Positions 33,061 to 45,182 of a DNA stretch of 64,000 bases are shown here, in pieces. Each line of letters starts with the position of its first letter. The first letter of the stretch is position 1. The notes below the pieces were generated by a model. That model did not search any database. It was not told the DNA's origin and saw only the letters and a program-made list of their open reading frames with translations. Both the position numbers and the translations under genes were made by a program. The stretch is taken from contig NC_052132.2 in assembly GCF_016086655.4 (NCBI RefSeq), forward strand, positions 22,136,805-22,200,804, given 5' to 3'. This stretch comes from Lepeophtheirus salmonis (taxonomy: Eukaryota > Arthropoda > Copepoda > Siphonostomatoida > Caligidae).

Positions 33061-36000
33061 ATATTAGTATCGTACCGATCAATCACCAACTAGTCGGTAA
33101 TGAGGCACTTTCCTGAATTATCTGTAACCGAGCAACTCTTTTTTGTGGTGAAGCTACTACTAGCTCAGGAGCCCTGCTTGAACGATAATATCTTAACATT
33201 AGGTGTTAAGATAATAGACAAAAATGTTAATAATTTGTTAAATTATTTAAAACAAATAAAGTGGAGTGATATGAATCCTCCTCCTCTTCTGAGAGCAAGA
33301 AAGTAACTAATTTATCAATGCTATAAGTATTAGTTGCTGGGCTTGTTGTAACTGTATTTAGGAATTAATAATAAATCAATCAATAATCGTCCAATTTATA
33401 GCTACTTGGGTAAATTCTAATGGATAATGTTATTGGACAAGAATCTAAAACACATTTATGAAATTAGAAATCCTTATATATAAAATTACTTAATTAATTA
33501 AAAATGATACATTATTCTATGTGATATAACCTACTAGCTTGACTCATTAAATGATCAATGAATAATTTATATATTGATTAACGTTATAATATTGTTACAG
33601 TAATGTTTTTTAACAAATCTTTAGTTAATTTGGATGTTTGTATACCCTAAAATTAATAAATATGTTTTTTTTATTTTTTTTAATCTAAATTTTATAGGCA
33701 ATACTTTTCAGTATTCCCCTCAAACATTAAATTTCATTATCATGGTTTAGTGAATTTAAATAACTATTTTGCTTAACAGTAGTTTCTCTGATTATTTTTT
33801 TTTTTTAATGCGAGAACTGAAGCGTACAAGTTATTATGATAAACCTTTGTTATACAAAAACCACTTCATAGAATGATGAGTATAAATTTGATAGAAAAAA
33901 AAAATCGTATTAAATAATGTATATCATAAAAAAATCTTTCAAGAAGAAAAATTTATTAGTTTTACCAACTAATAATAAATTATATCTTTTTATAACCCGA
34001 AACTCATGTTTTTCCCTGGGTTAATGAACTGGGATTTTCAACATCCTTTTTTGCAAAAATACTTCTTATTCCTTAAAATCTACGTTCTATCGTCAATACT
34101 TTTCATTATGCTCTTGAACCATTCAATCAGATAATACGCAATAATTTATTTATCTTCCTAATGCCTAGTTTATGATTTATTTGTAAATTTCGCAATTTTT
34201 AATGAAGGTTTAATCAACTGTTTTGCTTTAAAATCATTCCTTTGTTTGTCTTTTTGAAATATACCATGAAAGAAAAACCAATATTTATGAATTATGACTA
34301 TTGAGAAGGTGGGAGTTTTATTTGACTTTTCATACAGAATTCCGAATGAGATCTTTATTCAAATGGTGAATATATCGATACAAAAATAGAATGAGTTGTT
34401 ATGAACTGTGCTGGTGATTGAATCCTTAAAAATTATACTCCCACCTTCCTTCAACATCTATTATCTCTTCCATTACGAACAAATCTTATAATCAATTCGT
34501 TTCCTACTCCATCTCAAACACAAATATTTACGGAATAGATGAATACTTAGTTTTACAAGTTTATATTAATCCGGAGGACGTCAAGAAGGAGCCCGTTTGA
34601 CTTATCGTCGTACTTCTGTTGAGCAATACCGTTCTACCATGCTCACTTTGAATATATCCGCCTAGATACTCATAAGCATTCCTTAACTCCGTCTATACGT
34701 TAACCCTTGTCGTTTATGAGAATATATTGTAAATTGAAAACTATTATAAAAATTACTTTTAAGATAGTGTTGATTTTTGTCGGTCTTTGCTCTTTGATAT
34801 TTATAATACTTGTGTTGAATAAATTATGATTCTACTTACCTTTTCTTTAATTAAAAATATTCAAATATTCTCCATACTATCTTTGTTCAAATTAGCTTAC
34901 CTGGTAATTAACTTTTAAGGAAACTACAAAGTATTGCGTAGTCTTATTTTTTTCTAAATATTTTTCAACAATTATAAATAATAATTGTTGTAGGAGGATA
35001 GTTATGGACCGAATTGATTTAAATTTTAAACAAAAGTACTCCAGATGTGCATATTAGCAATGATGCTTTATAGAGGGGAATTTCACATTTGGAACACCTA
35101 TGAAAGACAAATAAATGAGACTTATTTCACATCCCAAATTAAGGACCGGCACAACCAAAAAGAAGAGTCTTGCTTTACAGGAGGAAAATGTAAAAACATT
35201 AGAAGCAACATGTTTTAGATGCATTAGTGTTCTTTTCAACTATTTCGCATTGTAATTCAGATTAGTAAGATTTTTTCTCAGAACAACACTCCTATTTCTT
35301 AGAGTAAACAAACTAAGTCCTCTTGAAAATTTATAAATATAAAAAAGTTGTACCCTTAATTGTTTTCTCGATAATCGAGAAAGAAGTCAGTATTTTATTT
35401 TATTTTTTTGAAAAAAATTGGCAATTTTCAGAACTTTCTTTAGTCTTTCAGCAATTTTACTTTTTTACAAAAGTCAAATTGCTCACAACACAAATAAAAA
35501 ATAAGAAACACCCTATTCTCCATATTGTAAAAGAAAAGAATCCAAGTAATCAATAGAAAAAATAAAGGAACGTCTTTTAAACAAATCAGTTAATTAAATT
35601 AACAAAAAATTGATTCAAATTGCCTAAATATACGAATAACTTTTAAATAGGGCATTATCAAGACAAATAAAAAACCTTATATAATCAAATGGATTGTTGA
35701 AGGAGCAAGCTGAAAAGTATTTGCAATAAAATGTGGCTTCAAAGGAATAGGAATCCTTTTTATCAATTTCGATTTGAATAATATCTTTCAATACGTATAG
35801 ATTTCATCATGAAAATATAATGTCAATCTTAACGGTGTGAGAGATTTTGAAAATCATATTTTAACATAGTGTTAAGAAGAGGTTCAGTAGATTTAAGTAG
35901 TTGATAGGGCTGAAAATATAAACACTTGAGTTTTTTTATATAAGGGGATTCGGGAAATATAAGATGTATCCATTAAATATTTGAATAAAAGGCCTAATAG

Positions 36001-36239
36001 TAGAGTAGTTTGAAAAGTGTTGTGAAATGAACGATAGAATAGTATGTGAAGGGTCAAATATTAAGATTTTAAAATGTATTTTTTTTTTTTAAAAACTATA
36101 TATTTTTTGAATATTTCTAATTTAAATTCAAGAAAATTTTCCCTATGTTGATTTCCTTCCTTGTGAGTTTTTATACACCCCATCATTAAAAACATTACAT
36201 AACTATGTATATTTATATTGATGAACAATAATATGGGTA
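33061..36239. other. AT-rich spacer with one unassigned patch
   Basis: Over 3 kb. Mostly AT-rich and empty. Around 35054-35239 composition is more even, and open frames on both strands include, on plus, FHIPN and AQPKRRVLLYRRKM, and on minus RLFFLVVPVLNLGCEISLIY. I cannot identify it. A second less AT-rich patch lies near 34575-34715 without a usable frame. Confidence 0.35.
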
Positions 36240-36600
36240 CATTGTATAAGTTTGCCCGCACGTCATACCGTCTCTTTCTTTCTCAAAGTTGGATACAGGT
36301 GGATAAAGCGGATAATTGAAATTCAAAGATTGCAGCCTTATAAGACGAGAGGAATATCGACTATTTCGAGATATTCGGACAATTAGTACCTTGTAGGATT
36401 ATAAAAGAAAATGAAAAGTATCATTATGTTAGAGAAGGTGTGATTTTGTCTCTTATGAAGTACTCCCAGCGGGGGGGGGATTCAGAGTCGATCAGTGGAC
36501 TGAGGGATGAGGCTGGAGGTGATCATCATCTCAATCAATAAGTAAAGCACTACAACTTTTTTTAGTATGAACCATTACAGTATAAAAGTTATTTACTTAT
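36240..36600 (+). repeat. R2 dispersed repeat, copy 1
   Basis: About 360 bp shared with 52139-52535 in the same orientation. Shared blocks include CTTTCT.TCTCAAA.TTGGA, a TCGACT.TTTCGAGATATTC block, TCTCTTATGAAGTA, GGGATGAGGC and the right end TATGAACCATTACAGTATAA. It carries a run of nine G near 36472. Coding potential is doubtful because the frame open in copy 2 is broken here. Confidence 0.85.
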
Positions 36601-36654
36601 AATAATAAGATTGCAATAATTGAGATTTAACTATCCACTATCGTTGCCTCCTGT

Positions 36655-36797
36655 ATTAAAATAGATATCTTAACGTTCAAAATGGCTGAAACTTTGATAA
36701 GTTAGTGTCAAATAATGCTAAATAGATGTGACTAGCTTTTTTTACGAGTGCTGTCATCTTCACGTTGAGGTTGGAAACTTTTCAGACCATCCTTGTA
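36655..36797 (-). mobile_element. Lone mariner 5' end
   Basis: Minus-strand terminus reading TACAAGGATGGTCTGAAAAG then TTTCCAACCTCAACGTGAAG, typical of a mariner 5' end and leader. No transposase sequence follows, so this is a solo end or a deletion remnant. Confidence 0.5.
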
Positions 36798-37103
36798 TAT
36801 TTTTGAACCCTTTTATTTAGTAAAAGAAAATAAACGTTAAAATAAACTTATTATCTTCAAAGTTTTGTTCAATTAAGGATATTATATTTTATTTATAATC
36901 ATCGTATATTAGATTTTTTTTTTAAATTGGACATTTTTCCTCTTCTTGTTTTTTATTTAAGATTATTTTTGTATTAACTTACCACATATCTATTTTTTTT
37001 ACTACATCTGTATATTGTACTTCTAAAATATATATAATTTTCTAAAATAATTACAACATACAAACAAACATGCTATCAGTTTTTTTTTTAACTACACAAT
37101 ATA

Positions 37104-37968
37104 TTAGGTTGGGGAAATTAACTTCGTATTTCCCGCCCATTTTTTAACTAAGTACATTTTGTTCATTATTTGTCACATCCGATCAAGCATTGTAAAGGTT
37201 TGAGTGTATACTACAAACCCTTTTGGTTTAGTATTGCGCTTGACCGATTCAGTCGTGAATTATTGTGCGTAGAGTGTGGAGTTCTCAAAGGCAGAAATTC
37301 GCCATATTTTACATTTTTACTACCTTAAAGGGAAAAAAGCGTCCAATGTGACCAAGAAAATTTGCATTTGTACACAGTGTTAATAATATTTCGGTTTATG
37401 TTGCACAACAGTGGTTTGAGCTATTTGTTTCGGGTGTAGTGGAGGTGAATGATGCACCATGCACTGGCAGACCTTACAAATCTAAACAAATTAAAAAAAA
37501 TATCAAGATAGACAGTCATGTTAGCTCAGAAGCTGAACATCGATAATAAAACCATTTGTTGAAGCCTAGATACAAAAAGAAACTCAAATAGGAGATGAAT
37601 CGTGTTTCATCTATACAGCACCAGGCCGTACACATCTTTGATGATCCGCCAAAAGCTCCGAGAGCTCTTCAGGTAAATTAATAGGCTACTATTAATACCC
37701 TACTGTCTGGACCTGGTAACAAGTCACTATCCCCTGTTCCTATCTATGGCTATCGCGCATGGAGTGCATATTTGACCTCAATAGAGGCCAGTGAAAATTG
37801 ATTGTCCGAGTTATTTTCCCAACAGGGACAACGGCTTCTACGAGAAGGCCATTATAAAGTTGTATTATCGTTGGAAAAAAGTTGTCGAACTTGGCTTACA
37901 TCGGATGAGTATAACACTTCTTATAAAGCATTGAAATAAAGTGAAAAATACGAAATTACTTTTTATGT
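37104..37968 (+). mobile_element. Shortened mos-like mariner with both ends
   Basis: Starts TTAGGTTGGGGAAATTAACT and ends with ATACGAAATTACTTTTTATG, the same 3' end as at 15492. The N-terminus reads AEIRHILHFYYLKGKKASNV then TKKICICTQ, and VAQQWFELFVSGVVEVNDAP then CTGRPYK, the mos-like HTH region, followed by KIDSHVSSEAE and HR. Thereafter the catalytic middle is largely missing: by about 37790 the sequence is already at LSELFSQQGQR and YEKAIIKLYYRWKKVVE, the C-terminal end. At 865 bp it is shorter than the usual 1.25-1.3 kb, consistent with an internal deletion. Inactive. Confidence 0.82.
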
Positions 37969-38499
37969 TTAATCGAAAAGTCCATAATGTTTTTTTCTTT
38001 TTTTTTTAAATATAACGTTGCTTTCTCTTTGTGAATGCATAAAATCATTGTTAATTACAGACATCAATAAATAGCAAATCATTTTAATTTGATTGATTTT
38101 ACGCTATTATTCATTTATATTTATATTGTAGAAATACAATTGAAAAATAAGAAGTTGTAGCTTCAAAAACTAAAATTTGGTTTTCTTATAAAATGTATAT
38201 GGAGTTCCGTTTAGAAGCTTTTAATATAGAATGACCTCATTCCAAATTTTTATAAAAAATATTATTTGCTTACGAAGTTTTGATTTTTATTTACATATAT
38301 ATTTTATTTAGGCCTTAAAGACTATTTATATTCTCTATCACGAAACTTGATGCATCGATACAAATTCTGCTAGAAAATAAAAGTATATATACTCCACTTC
38401 ATATCATATTGTACTTAATTAATACACACTTATCAAAAATAAAGAAAATATTATATTTTGCATTCTTATCACGTTTGTTTTCCTTCCAAAAAAAAAAAA
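37969..38499. other. AT-rich spacer, nothing recognised
   Basis: AT-rich sequence without recognisable motif. Confidence 0.5.
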
Positions 38500-38825
38500 A
38501 ACACAGGAAAAAAGCGATTGTGCAGTTTGGACTTTCATGAAGGAGAAAAGAAGCTTCATACGAAACCAAAGCAATTGACTTTGCTCTGCTAAACTCAAAA
38601 GCTCTTATTGCGCACAGGATGACGTCTATGAACCGATTGTTGTGGAAGAAGTGAAGAGTATAATTTTGGCCGCATCTGCGAGATATGTGGCCTTATAGCT
38701 GAAAATTCCATACATAGGAACGGATACATGCTCGAAGTGATCAAGCGTATTCTATCTATGGGATCCAACAAGGGAAGAGTTTTTAACAGAATAGTCAAGA
38801 ATTTTAGGAAAAGCTTGTCATAGTA
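38500..38825 (+). pseudogene. Unassigned coding-like fragment
   Basis: Less AT-skewed than its surroundings and partly open on plus in two frames: CAQDDVYEPIVVEEVKSIIL then AASARYVAL with a stop, and NFGRICEICGLIAENSIHRN then GYMLEVIKRILSMGSNKGRV and FNRIVKNFRKSLS with a stop at about 38820. The second frame contains a CEIC pair. It does not fit any transposase block I know. It may be a decayed gene or element fragment with at least one frameshift; the minus-strand ORF over it is probably a shadow. Confidence 0.35.
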
Positions 38826-39221
38826 TCCTATTTTATAGTTTTAATTTTATGTATTGCACTTAATTTTGATACTTTAGTTCGTTTTAGTGAATTTGTTATG
38901 CGTGTATATTTATAGTAGATAAATTCAACTCTGGGACACTAAATTTAAACTATAATGTTTTTAATTCATCTGTACGTAATTGCAGCGGGAAAAAAAAGAC
39001 TATGTTGCAGTTTGTCAATTCTAGTTATAATTCATTAAAAAATTCATTATTCTACTGGTGATTTGGAATTAAGCAGTGAACTTTTTGTCATCGGATATTC
39101 ATTTTACTTTATTTTCAAGTAGTCCTAAAAGAATATTATGATATTTTTGCCATATGTGATTGATCAGATGTATCCATTTTAACGTGCCAAGAGAAACGTA
39201 TAATATTTAGTGATGAAAATT

Positions 39222-39425
39222 TTGTGCATTTTGGGGATGTTAAAAAAAGAAAACCGAAAAGCAATATGGTAACCCTGACAATTTGAAGGAGAATAGCTTA
39301 GCTTTCAAGACGTTTTATTAGATCAGCTACTATCAGCTGTAGAGAATGAGGAGGGGAAACTATCCAACGACTCCTGAGGGTTACTCTTTGTCTTTTATGA
39401 GCACACACGAATTTTCAATAATAAC
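39222..39425 (+). repeat. R1 dispersed repeat, copy C (internal deletion)
   Basis: Contains GCATTTTGGGGATGTTAAAA, GCAATATGGTAACCCTGACA, CAAGACGTTTTATTAGATCA and GAATGAGGAGGGGAAAC, then jumps to CTCCTGAGGGTTACTCTTTG and TGAGCACACACGAA. Compared with copies A and H the segment around ACTCTGAGTCCAACAAGGA is missing. Confidence 0.85.
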
Positions 39426-40034
39426 GAAAACAGTTTAGAAAAAAAATATATCTTTAGATTACTAATATAAAAAAAACGAGCGAACCTAAAAAATAAACCG
39501 GATTTTCATTACTAATATGGCTATCATTTAAAGTCCTCGTGAGAGGAGGAAATTTAAATGTTTCATTTCCAAAAGGTCCAAAATTATCCATATCATGAAG
39601 GATTTTAATACGTTCTATTAAAATAAATCAAAATTGCTCCCTTTTCTGATGACTATAAGACAATTGTGTTCAACCCTTTTTTCAATATTGAATTTCATTT
39701 ATATATATATATATTTTTTTTCTTCGTCAGTTCAGTTTTTTCCTGTGAGTAAACTCCCACAAAGGCAAAAATTGACGCTATATTTTATTGTGAGTAGTTG
39801 ATTTTTCTACTCGCCCCCCCATCAGTTATCTAAATGATGATTGATTGAATTCGAATAAGATCAAGTAAATAACACGATAGATAGTGATGTAAATTTAATT
39901 AATTTTTAGGCGTGCCATTTTTTTGAATTTGTAAGCAGTTTCCTCGACTTTTTCCTTATTATTTAACTCCCACTTCATTCAACTATATTAAAGCCTGATT
40001 GAACATTTCTGTTTGTTCATAAAAGACACTAGGT
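39426..40034. other. AT-rich spacer, nothing recognised
   Basis: AT-rich with a short TA repeat near 39702. No coding signal. Confidence 0.5.
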
Positions 40035-40297
40035 ATTTACTGCAGAATAATAATTGTAAGTCCTTGTTGAACTCAGAGTAGAACTGAGAAATGACAATTG
40101 AGTCATTCATGCTATTGTCCTTGTTTATTTTCTTCTCGCCAACTTCCTTCGTCACTATTGATTAATTATAGCTGATTAAATGAAACGATATTACAGCAAA
40201 ACTAAACTCCTTTAAAATATTCTTCAAATTGCTATGGTTGCAATGTTGATTTTTTGTTCATTTTTTTTAACATGGTCAAAATACACACAATGTTCAT
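40035..40297 (-). repeat. R1 dispersed repeat, copy D
   Basis: Nearly complete minus-strand copy. In reverse complement it starts CATGTTAAAAAAAATGAACA and includes AACATTGCAACCATAGCAAT, CGTTTCATTTAATCAGCTAT, GTGACGAAGGAAGTTGGCGA, AAATAAACAAGGACAATAGC, TTCTACTCTGAGTTCAACAA and GGACTTACAATTATTATTC. It lies 600 bp from copy C in the opposite orientation. Confidence 0.82.
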
Positions 40298-41284
40298 CAC
40301 TAGGAGTATTGGTTAGGGACAATTTTTATCTTATTATGAAAATATAGGGAGTATGACAACAATTAGGAAAAAACTTATTTTAAACGAGTAAAACTCGTCT
40401 GTTAAACTCGTTTAGAATAGTTTATCATTTCTACCGAAAAAAGAAATCAACTCTTCCTTGTTTAGTGTTTAAACTATTAGATCATGAATATATTTGATTA
40501 TAAGCATATTTAATTGTAAACATACAACCCTATAAAGTGGTGCAAATTTGGAAAAAATATGCTTCTTATACATAGAGGATTTGCAAATGTCTCAAAAAGC
40601 ATGTTTATTTTTATTTGATTAGCTCTTTGTAAAAAAGTATAAAATTATTGTTGCACAAACAATATAAGTACATTCAGAAGTTCTTTTTTTTTTTTTTTTT
40701 TGGTTATAAATTTGATAAATTCCATATATTTATTACATACATATTTATATCCATGATTAATAACTCATTCGTGGTTTGATAATTTGTAATAAAAAAAAAA
40801 GGATTCGACTGATAAATATTATGTATTATGATTATATCCATACCACAAAAAATTGATGATTTAAAGTGGATAAACAACACAAGAATAAACGAGACATGCA
40901 AGGAGCAACGTGGTTTAAATTTAGACTCCTTTATCTTTAGTTAAATGTTGAATAACTCAGACGGTGGTTTGAATATATGAACATACGTGTCTATAGTGAG
41001 ATCATTATCTAATAATGTTAATAAAAGTTGCAAAAATAAGTCTTATCTCATTATGGAAACAAAAAAATAATAAAATACTTTCCCATGGTTGTAATGTTCT
41101 TCCTTTCAAATAAGCTGGAAATATGTTTACAGCAAACAAACACGAAATGTGTGAATACACTCTAAATATACATATATATATATATAAATGTACTTAATAT
41201 TATATAAGAGTAATGTATTATGTAACTACTCAACTTGGAATAATTAACTCACATAAATGACAAATACGATAACCATAGTTGTAA
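40298..41284. other. AT-rich spacer with T run and TA repeat
   Basis: Contains a T run of about 20 near 40684 and a TA repeat near 41168-41186. No coding signal. Confidence 0.5.
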
Positions 41285-41380
41285 ACCCTAAAAAAATGAA
41301 AAATTGCATTTTAGTACTAACAATTTGAAGGATGGGTTTCATTAGATTACCCACGACTAGCTTTTTCATCCACTCTCAAA
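41285..41380 (+). repeat. R1 dispersed repeat, copy E (short)
   Basis: Short left-hand fragment: ACTAACAATTTGAAGGATGG, GTTTCATTAGATTACCCACG and ACTAGC match the ACAATTTG and GTTTCATTAGATCAACTAC parts of R1. Confidence 0.5.
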
Positions 41381-42954
41381 CTGTCCTGTTAAATAGAGAA
41401 AATAAAAAGTTGCAAAAACCTATGGTAGCAACGCTTTAGTATTTTCTTGTTGCTAACTGTTAATTATTATTAAGAGAATAGTTTTTAATTATACTACATA
41501 CAATGAAATGATAATTTTATTACCTTAAGTATTAATGACATTATGAAATGACAAGAATTCTAAAAGAAGGCTCCTGATAATTTAATACAAAAATCCAAAT
41601 CATATAAAATAAAATTTTGAATTCATAATCACGTCATTGCCTTCATTATGTCACACAATCTTTCCTCCAAAAAGAAACAGAAAAAAAGCACAAACTCATC
41701 TGGTAGTTAGTCAAATAAGTAAATCACACAAACTTCTATTTATTCCTTAAGTACTCCCGGACAAACGTTATCATTTTATTTCTCTACAAATTTTAAAATG
41801 AATTAGATTAATATTTTTCATTAAATATTCTACATAATATTTTATTCGATACTGTATTATAATATTTTATTAAGAGCATAACTAAACATATATATTCCTA
41901 TATGATAGCCAAAATTTCTTCTTTTTTTTTTTTGCCTATTACTTCGTTTATTTATCAAAAAGAATAAATTATGAAATAGCCATGACGTATCAAGTTAGAC
42001 AGAGGAATTGACAGCTGACAACAAAAATCAGAGAGTATTTTTTTGTTGGTGAGGTAACGCCGTGTAATCGGTAGAGTGAACTACTTTAAATGATAAGTTA
42101 ATTTAAAAAAAAAAACAAGCACACTATAAAAACTGGCACAATGAAAGGACATATTTTATAACATTTTTATCAATAAACCCCTTTGTTATAACTACATAAA
42201 AAAGACCCATCCTAAAGAATTTGATTAACTTCTTTTTGATTCCAATAGGATATATTACAAACTTTTATCTTTTCTATGATGTATGGTTAATGAATGAATA
42301 ATGATTGAACATAAAAACTGTTATATATATCTACATATGTATTATCTCAGATCTAATGAACTTTTATACATCCATTGAGATGCTAATGTTTTTAAATTAA
42401 TCTATTAAAGAAATTTAAAACTATTATATTTAATTATATTTCGTCAAATGCATCTTTACTAATTTTTTTTTTTTACATAATTCTTATATATTATTTGTTA
42501 TCTAAATACAGGTATTAAAAACAATATTTCCCCATAAAAATAATATAAAAGGAGGGATTGCTTTAATAAAAAATAAAATAAAATGCAGTCAACACCTTTT
42601 TTTTACTCCGTTTCCTTCAAGAGGGAAAGGAGAAAAGAAAACTAAAGCAGTGGAAGGTGCGAATATACTCGATAAATATATACTATGTTCCTACTACATA
42701 GGCACATCTATACTCTATTAGATATATTCTATAACTTAGTATGTTATATATATATATAACAGATGAAATATCTGATTAATATTGTATGTACGCATTTATA
42801 TAATACATCACAAGCAGCAATGCTTGATTATTCCATGTTTCTATAATTGCATGAATACATATGCACATAAGAGGGGATCATAAAATGTGATAAAGGACTG
42901 TCGATACACATTGTAAAGCAAGAAGTGTGATCTTTTTCATTCTTGTACCAAGTT
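41381..42954. other. AT-rich spacer, nothing recognised
   Basis: About 1.6 kb of AT-rich sequence with short TA repeats near 42742. No gene recognised. Confidence 0.5.
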
Positions 42955-43645
42955 CTTCATTAAAATCTGAACACTTTGAATTTTAGACTTAAATACGATA
43001 TAAATTATTAATTAACAATAGAATTTCAACAAATCTAATTGTATAAATATATGTGTGTCGCAGCTCTCTTAATAATTAATGTAGCCGCCCTTTGTGGTAA
43101 TAATACATTCCAGGAGTGGGCAGAAGGAACGACACCCACTGTGGATGTAATCCTCTGTCATGGCGTCCCAGTGCGTGCTGATAGTGGCTTTGAGGGAATC
43201 CGTGATTGAATGAAGGACACTGTAGGCCTTTCCCTCCATATACACTCAAAAGGAGAAGGGGCATCAGAGATGTAGGGATTGTCAACTGTCATAAAACAAT
43301 TCAAAATAACTCAAAAGACTCATTCAAAAGAGTTATGGGTTTCTTCCATTCCTGCGATCAAAAGTGGAGTCTCCACTCTCACAGGGTTCTTTCCACCCAC
43401 TTTTTGATAGTTCTCTTGACAGTTTGGTGTCTAGATCTCTTGTATGGACCCTCATGGACTTAAGAGGATTGCCTTGGCAGTTTTCTTTCACTCCTCCGGA
43501 TCCAGTTTGGCCTTTTGTGACAGAACCCTTCTTTCTCACCTACGTTTCAGACTTGCTGACGGTGTAGATATTGTTCCTGGAAGCGTCCAACTGCTTGGAA
43601 ATTTGTCGATCACGTCCAAATGTCCTCTTCTCGACTAGTACATAA
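42955..43645 (-). mobile_element. Internally deleted mariner, copy 3
   Basis: Longest copy of the core-deleted mariner, minus strand. The 3' end reads TTCATTAAAATCTGAACACT on the plus strand, as at 24826. From the 5' side: GHLDVIDKFPSS-like start (rev. comp. of 43590-43625), LSQKAKLDPEELKKTAKA in one frame, MRVHTRDLDTKLSRELSKSG in another, GWKEPCESG, TPLLIAGMEET, then the junction to FECIWREGLQCPSFNHG and SHYQHALGRHDRG, the C-terminal region. The catalytic Asp residues and the PDLNP block are not present. R1 copy F abuts its 5' side. Confidence 0.82.
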
Positions 43646-43649
43646 CCTA

Positions 43650-43765
43650 AAGACAAATGGAACAAGGACTTACACTTATAACTCACGAACAAACCCTCAT
43701 TTATATAATTTGTCTTTTAGGAGCACATTCTTATTTTGTACTTGGATGTTCTGTCTTCAACAATT
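43650..43765 (+). repeat. R1 dispersed repeat, copy F (right part)
   Basis: AAATGGAACAAGGACTTACA then CTTATAACTCACGAACAAAC and TTTGTCTTTTAGGAGCACA correspond to the right part of R1. Confidence 0.7.
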
Positions 43766-45182
43766 AAATGATAACACCTTTGGAAAATATAAAGATTGTT
43801 CAGACTAGCAACTAGAAAAGGCTGCTCCTCCTTTCTAGTATATATTTATACACCTCTAATGTGGTTATGAGTACTTTGTACAAAGAATTATACAGTATTT
43901 TTGTATACTAGTAGTATATATTATTTTAATTTCTTTTCATGGGCATATATTTATATTTTTTTACAAACACAAAGTACAATAGACTACTTTGCTAATACTG
44001 CATTTTTTATTTCTTGAAAAGGCCGATGAAGAACTTATAGAAACCTGCTACAAAGTTAGTGTATTACTATTTAACCAGGGGGACATAGTAAAATGATATT
44101 TTAAGATAATTATTTGTATTTTACTGAGCCTATCATTATTTATTTTGTACGCAAATACTCTTCTGTAACAAAAAAAAAAAAAACAATATAAATTATTGAT
44201 TAAGTAAAGTACATAACACAATACCAAAAGATAACGGCAGTTTTGCTGTTTTGGAAAGCGGTCAACAAATAAATAGGGACATGCATCAAATTTCACAGCT
44301 TACAGTAATCACCAGAATATAAAACTATGGAGTGGAATTAAAGTTAACCCACCGTTCATAAACATATTTTTTATAACACGGTTAGTCAACCGGATAAAAA
44401 TAAAACGTACGAATTTAATTATAGGATAAATAGTTGAACGATTTTAATATTTACGTCATCTAAACTTTGAATAAATTCTCTAACTATTCCATTCATCATG
44501 CACTCGTAAAAATCAATTAAAATGCAAAAAAATACTTGTAAAAATATATAATATGGAGAAAAAGAAATATCCTTGTTCATAAATGATCTAAATCGCGTAT
44601 ATATATGTACATAAAGTTTCAAAAAAAATATAATTTGTTATTCTACTATATAATAAAGTAAAGATATTAAATTTCAACTTTTAATAAAAATTTCTATAAA
44701 ATATGCATTACTTATCCGAATTTCGGGAATATAATTAGTACGTTTTAGTGTTGATGAGGTTGCATTCATTATATATAATAATATCTATAACACCTCAGTT
44801 CACACCATGAAAAATAGGAAGAATCAAAGTCTTGAAAAGGAGAAATGACTTTTATGCAAAACACTTAATTAAATTAACTAAACCTCGATTAAAAATCACT
44901 AATAATAAACAAGGCAATATTAAGTTTAATGAATAATTCAATATAATTTGATTTACTAATTTAGGAGCATACTTTAAAATGTTGGCAATAAAATTTAAAT
45001 TAAAACTTTTTTATTGATGTCAGGGAATACAATATCCTAGTTTACTAAAGGAGGGTAAAGTATTATAGATTGTGTACAAAAAGGGCACGGATAAAGTGCC
45101 AATAGAAATGAAAATTATTTATATACGTGATTGTTTTAATTGGTTAGCACATGATGGTCACAGCAGTAGCTATGAAAATAAT
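43766..45182. other. AT-rich spacer, nothing recognised
   Basis: 1.4 kb AT-rich; open frames here (for example 44048-44296 on minus) are Tyr, Phe and Ile rich and show no motif. Confidence 0.5.

Noticed and set aside
39184..39240. Possible mariner first catalytic block (IIFSDENF)
   Set aside because: Only about ten residues match, with no neighbouring transposase blocks. It overlaps the start of repeat R1, where the match is likely chance.
41168..41186. TA microsatellites here and near 42742, 47676, 47907 and 56806
   Set aside because: Ordinary short simple repeats for an AT-rich genome.
42045..42100. tRNA-like stretch (GTAATCGGTAGAGTG)
   Set aside because: It resembles an A box, but no B box, acceptor stem or SINE body follows.
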